From Solobacterium sp. (GTDB lineage Bacteria > Bacillota_I > Bacilli_A > Erysipelotrichales > Erysipelotrichaceae), in NCBI GenBank assembly GCA_016284975.1, contig JAEEPV010000069.1, forward strand, positions 1 to 6,394: a stretch of 6,394 nucleotides of DNA. Direction: 5' to 3'. Shown here piece after piece: positions 6,279 through 6,394 of this stretch (the stretch's first letter is position 1; each line of letters starts with the position of its first letter). The position numbers and the translations under genes are program-made. The notes beneath the pieces are model-generated. The model made no database searches, was not told where the DNA came from, and saw only the letters and a program-made list of their open reading frames with translations.

Positions 6279-6302
6279 ACTGTCCCACTTTTGTGGGGCA
6301 GT
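6279..6302 (-). terminator. Strong hairpin right after the AraC-family gene (weak terminator candidate)
   Basis: ACTGTCCCAC (6279-6288) pairs with GTGGGGCAGT (6293-6302) around a TTTT loop, ten positions with one T:G wobble on the plus strand (A:C mismatch on the minus strand). It lies four bases after the minus-strand AraC stop, the normal place for an intrinsic terminator. However, the minus-strand sequence after the stem is CTAAAAAATC, with no U run, and on the plus strand it is TCATTTA. It may be a decayed bidirectional terminator. Confidence 0.35.
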
Positions 6303-6306
6303 TCAT

Positions 6307-6394
6307 TTACGGGCTTTTTGTATTCTGGCACCCGTGGGAGCGGTATTCCCTCGGGGACATTCCGTATTTGCGGCGGAAGCGCCGGATAAAATAA
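6307..6394 (-). CDS. AraC-family transcriptional regulator, C-terminal end (partial)
   Basis: The last 28 codons of a minus-strand gene running in from the right edge, with TAA at 6307-6309. The peptide includes FIRRFRRKYGMSPREYR, the signature of the second helix-turn-helix of AraC/XylS regulators (F..RFK..G.SP..YR), followed by a ten-residue tail. The rest of the protein, including the ligand-sensing part and first helix-turn-helix, lies outside the window. It could in principle control nearby sugar genes, but its orientation, convergent to the GH13 operon, gives no direct support. The family assignment is secure; the target and inducer are unknown. Confidence 0.85.
   Translation of the reverse strand, partial: YFIRRFRRKYGMSPREYRSHGCQNTKSP

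Noticed and set aside
6270..6310. Inverted repeat as the end of an insertion sequence
   Set aside because: It directly follows the stop of an AraC-family gene, there is no transposase or matching second end in the window, and a decayed terminator is the simpler reading.

Overview
The window looks like a carbohydrate-utilisation locus of a Gram-positive (Bacillota-type) gut bacterium. The evidence is MalF/MalG-type sugar transport permeases, a lipoprotein-anchored alpha-amylase, a cytoplasmic GH13 glucosidase, a LacI-family remnant and strong AGGAGG-type ribosome binding sites. The base composition is fairly balanced. An Erysipelotrichia- or Lachnospiraceae-like host is my guess from protein style only; no rRNA or marker gene is present.

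Layout. (1) Positions 1-2625 (+) form a tightly overlapping run: the 3' end of a MalF-like permease, a complete MalG-like permease, and a GH13 amylase with a lipobox. The amylase would cut starch or maltodextrin outside the membrane, and the permeases would import the oligosaccharides. The binding protein and ATPase are not in view. (2) Positions 2626-3619 are gene debris: about 220 bp of unrecognised sequence with a hairpin, then the middle of a LacI-family regulator, joined directly to the C-terminal quarter of a second, diverged amylase. The joint lies in a short shared-looking sequence (GGAAAGGA), and the amylase part also has a Trp-to-stop change. (3) Positions 3624-5878 (+) hold an intact two-gene unit: a HAD-family hydrolase overlapping a cytoplasmic GH13 alpha-glucosidase-like enzyme with an unusual region I. 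(4) Positions 5879-5987 are a convergent intergenic stretch. (5) Positions 5988-6394 (-) hold a small one-helix, histidine-rich membrane protein, probably frameshifted near its C-terminus, and at the window edge the last 28 codons of an AraC-family regulator.

Roles together: outside cleavage (lipoprotein amylase), import (MalFG), then inside hydrolysis (second GH13). The HAD protein may be a housekeeping or sugar-phosphate phosphatase. The debris suggests that a regulator and a second amylase, and possibly whatever lay between them, were lost by deletion. I see no CRISPR array, tRNA, rRNA, riboswitch or complete mobile element. The most noteworthy items are the regulator/amylase deletion scar, the histidine-rich protein with its apparent one-base frameshift, and the atypical GH13 signature. 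I found no convincing previously undescribed multi-gene system.
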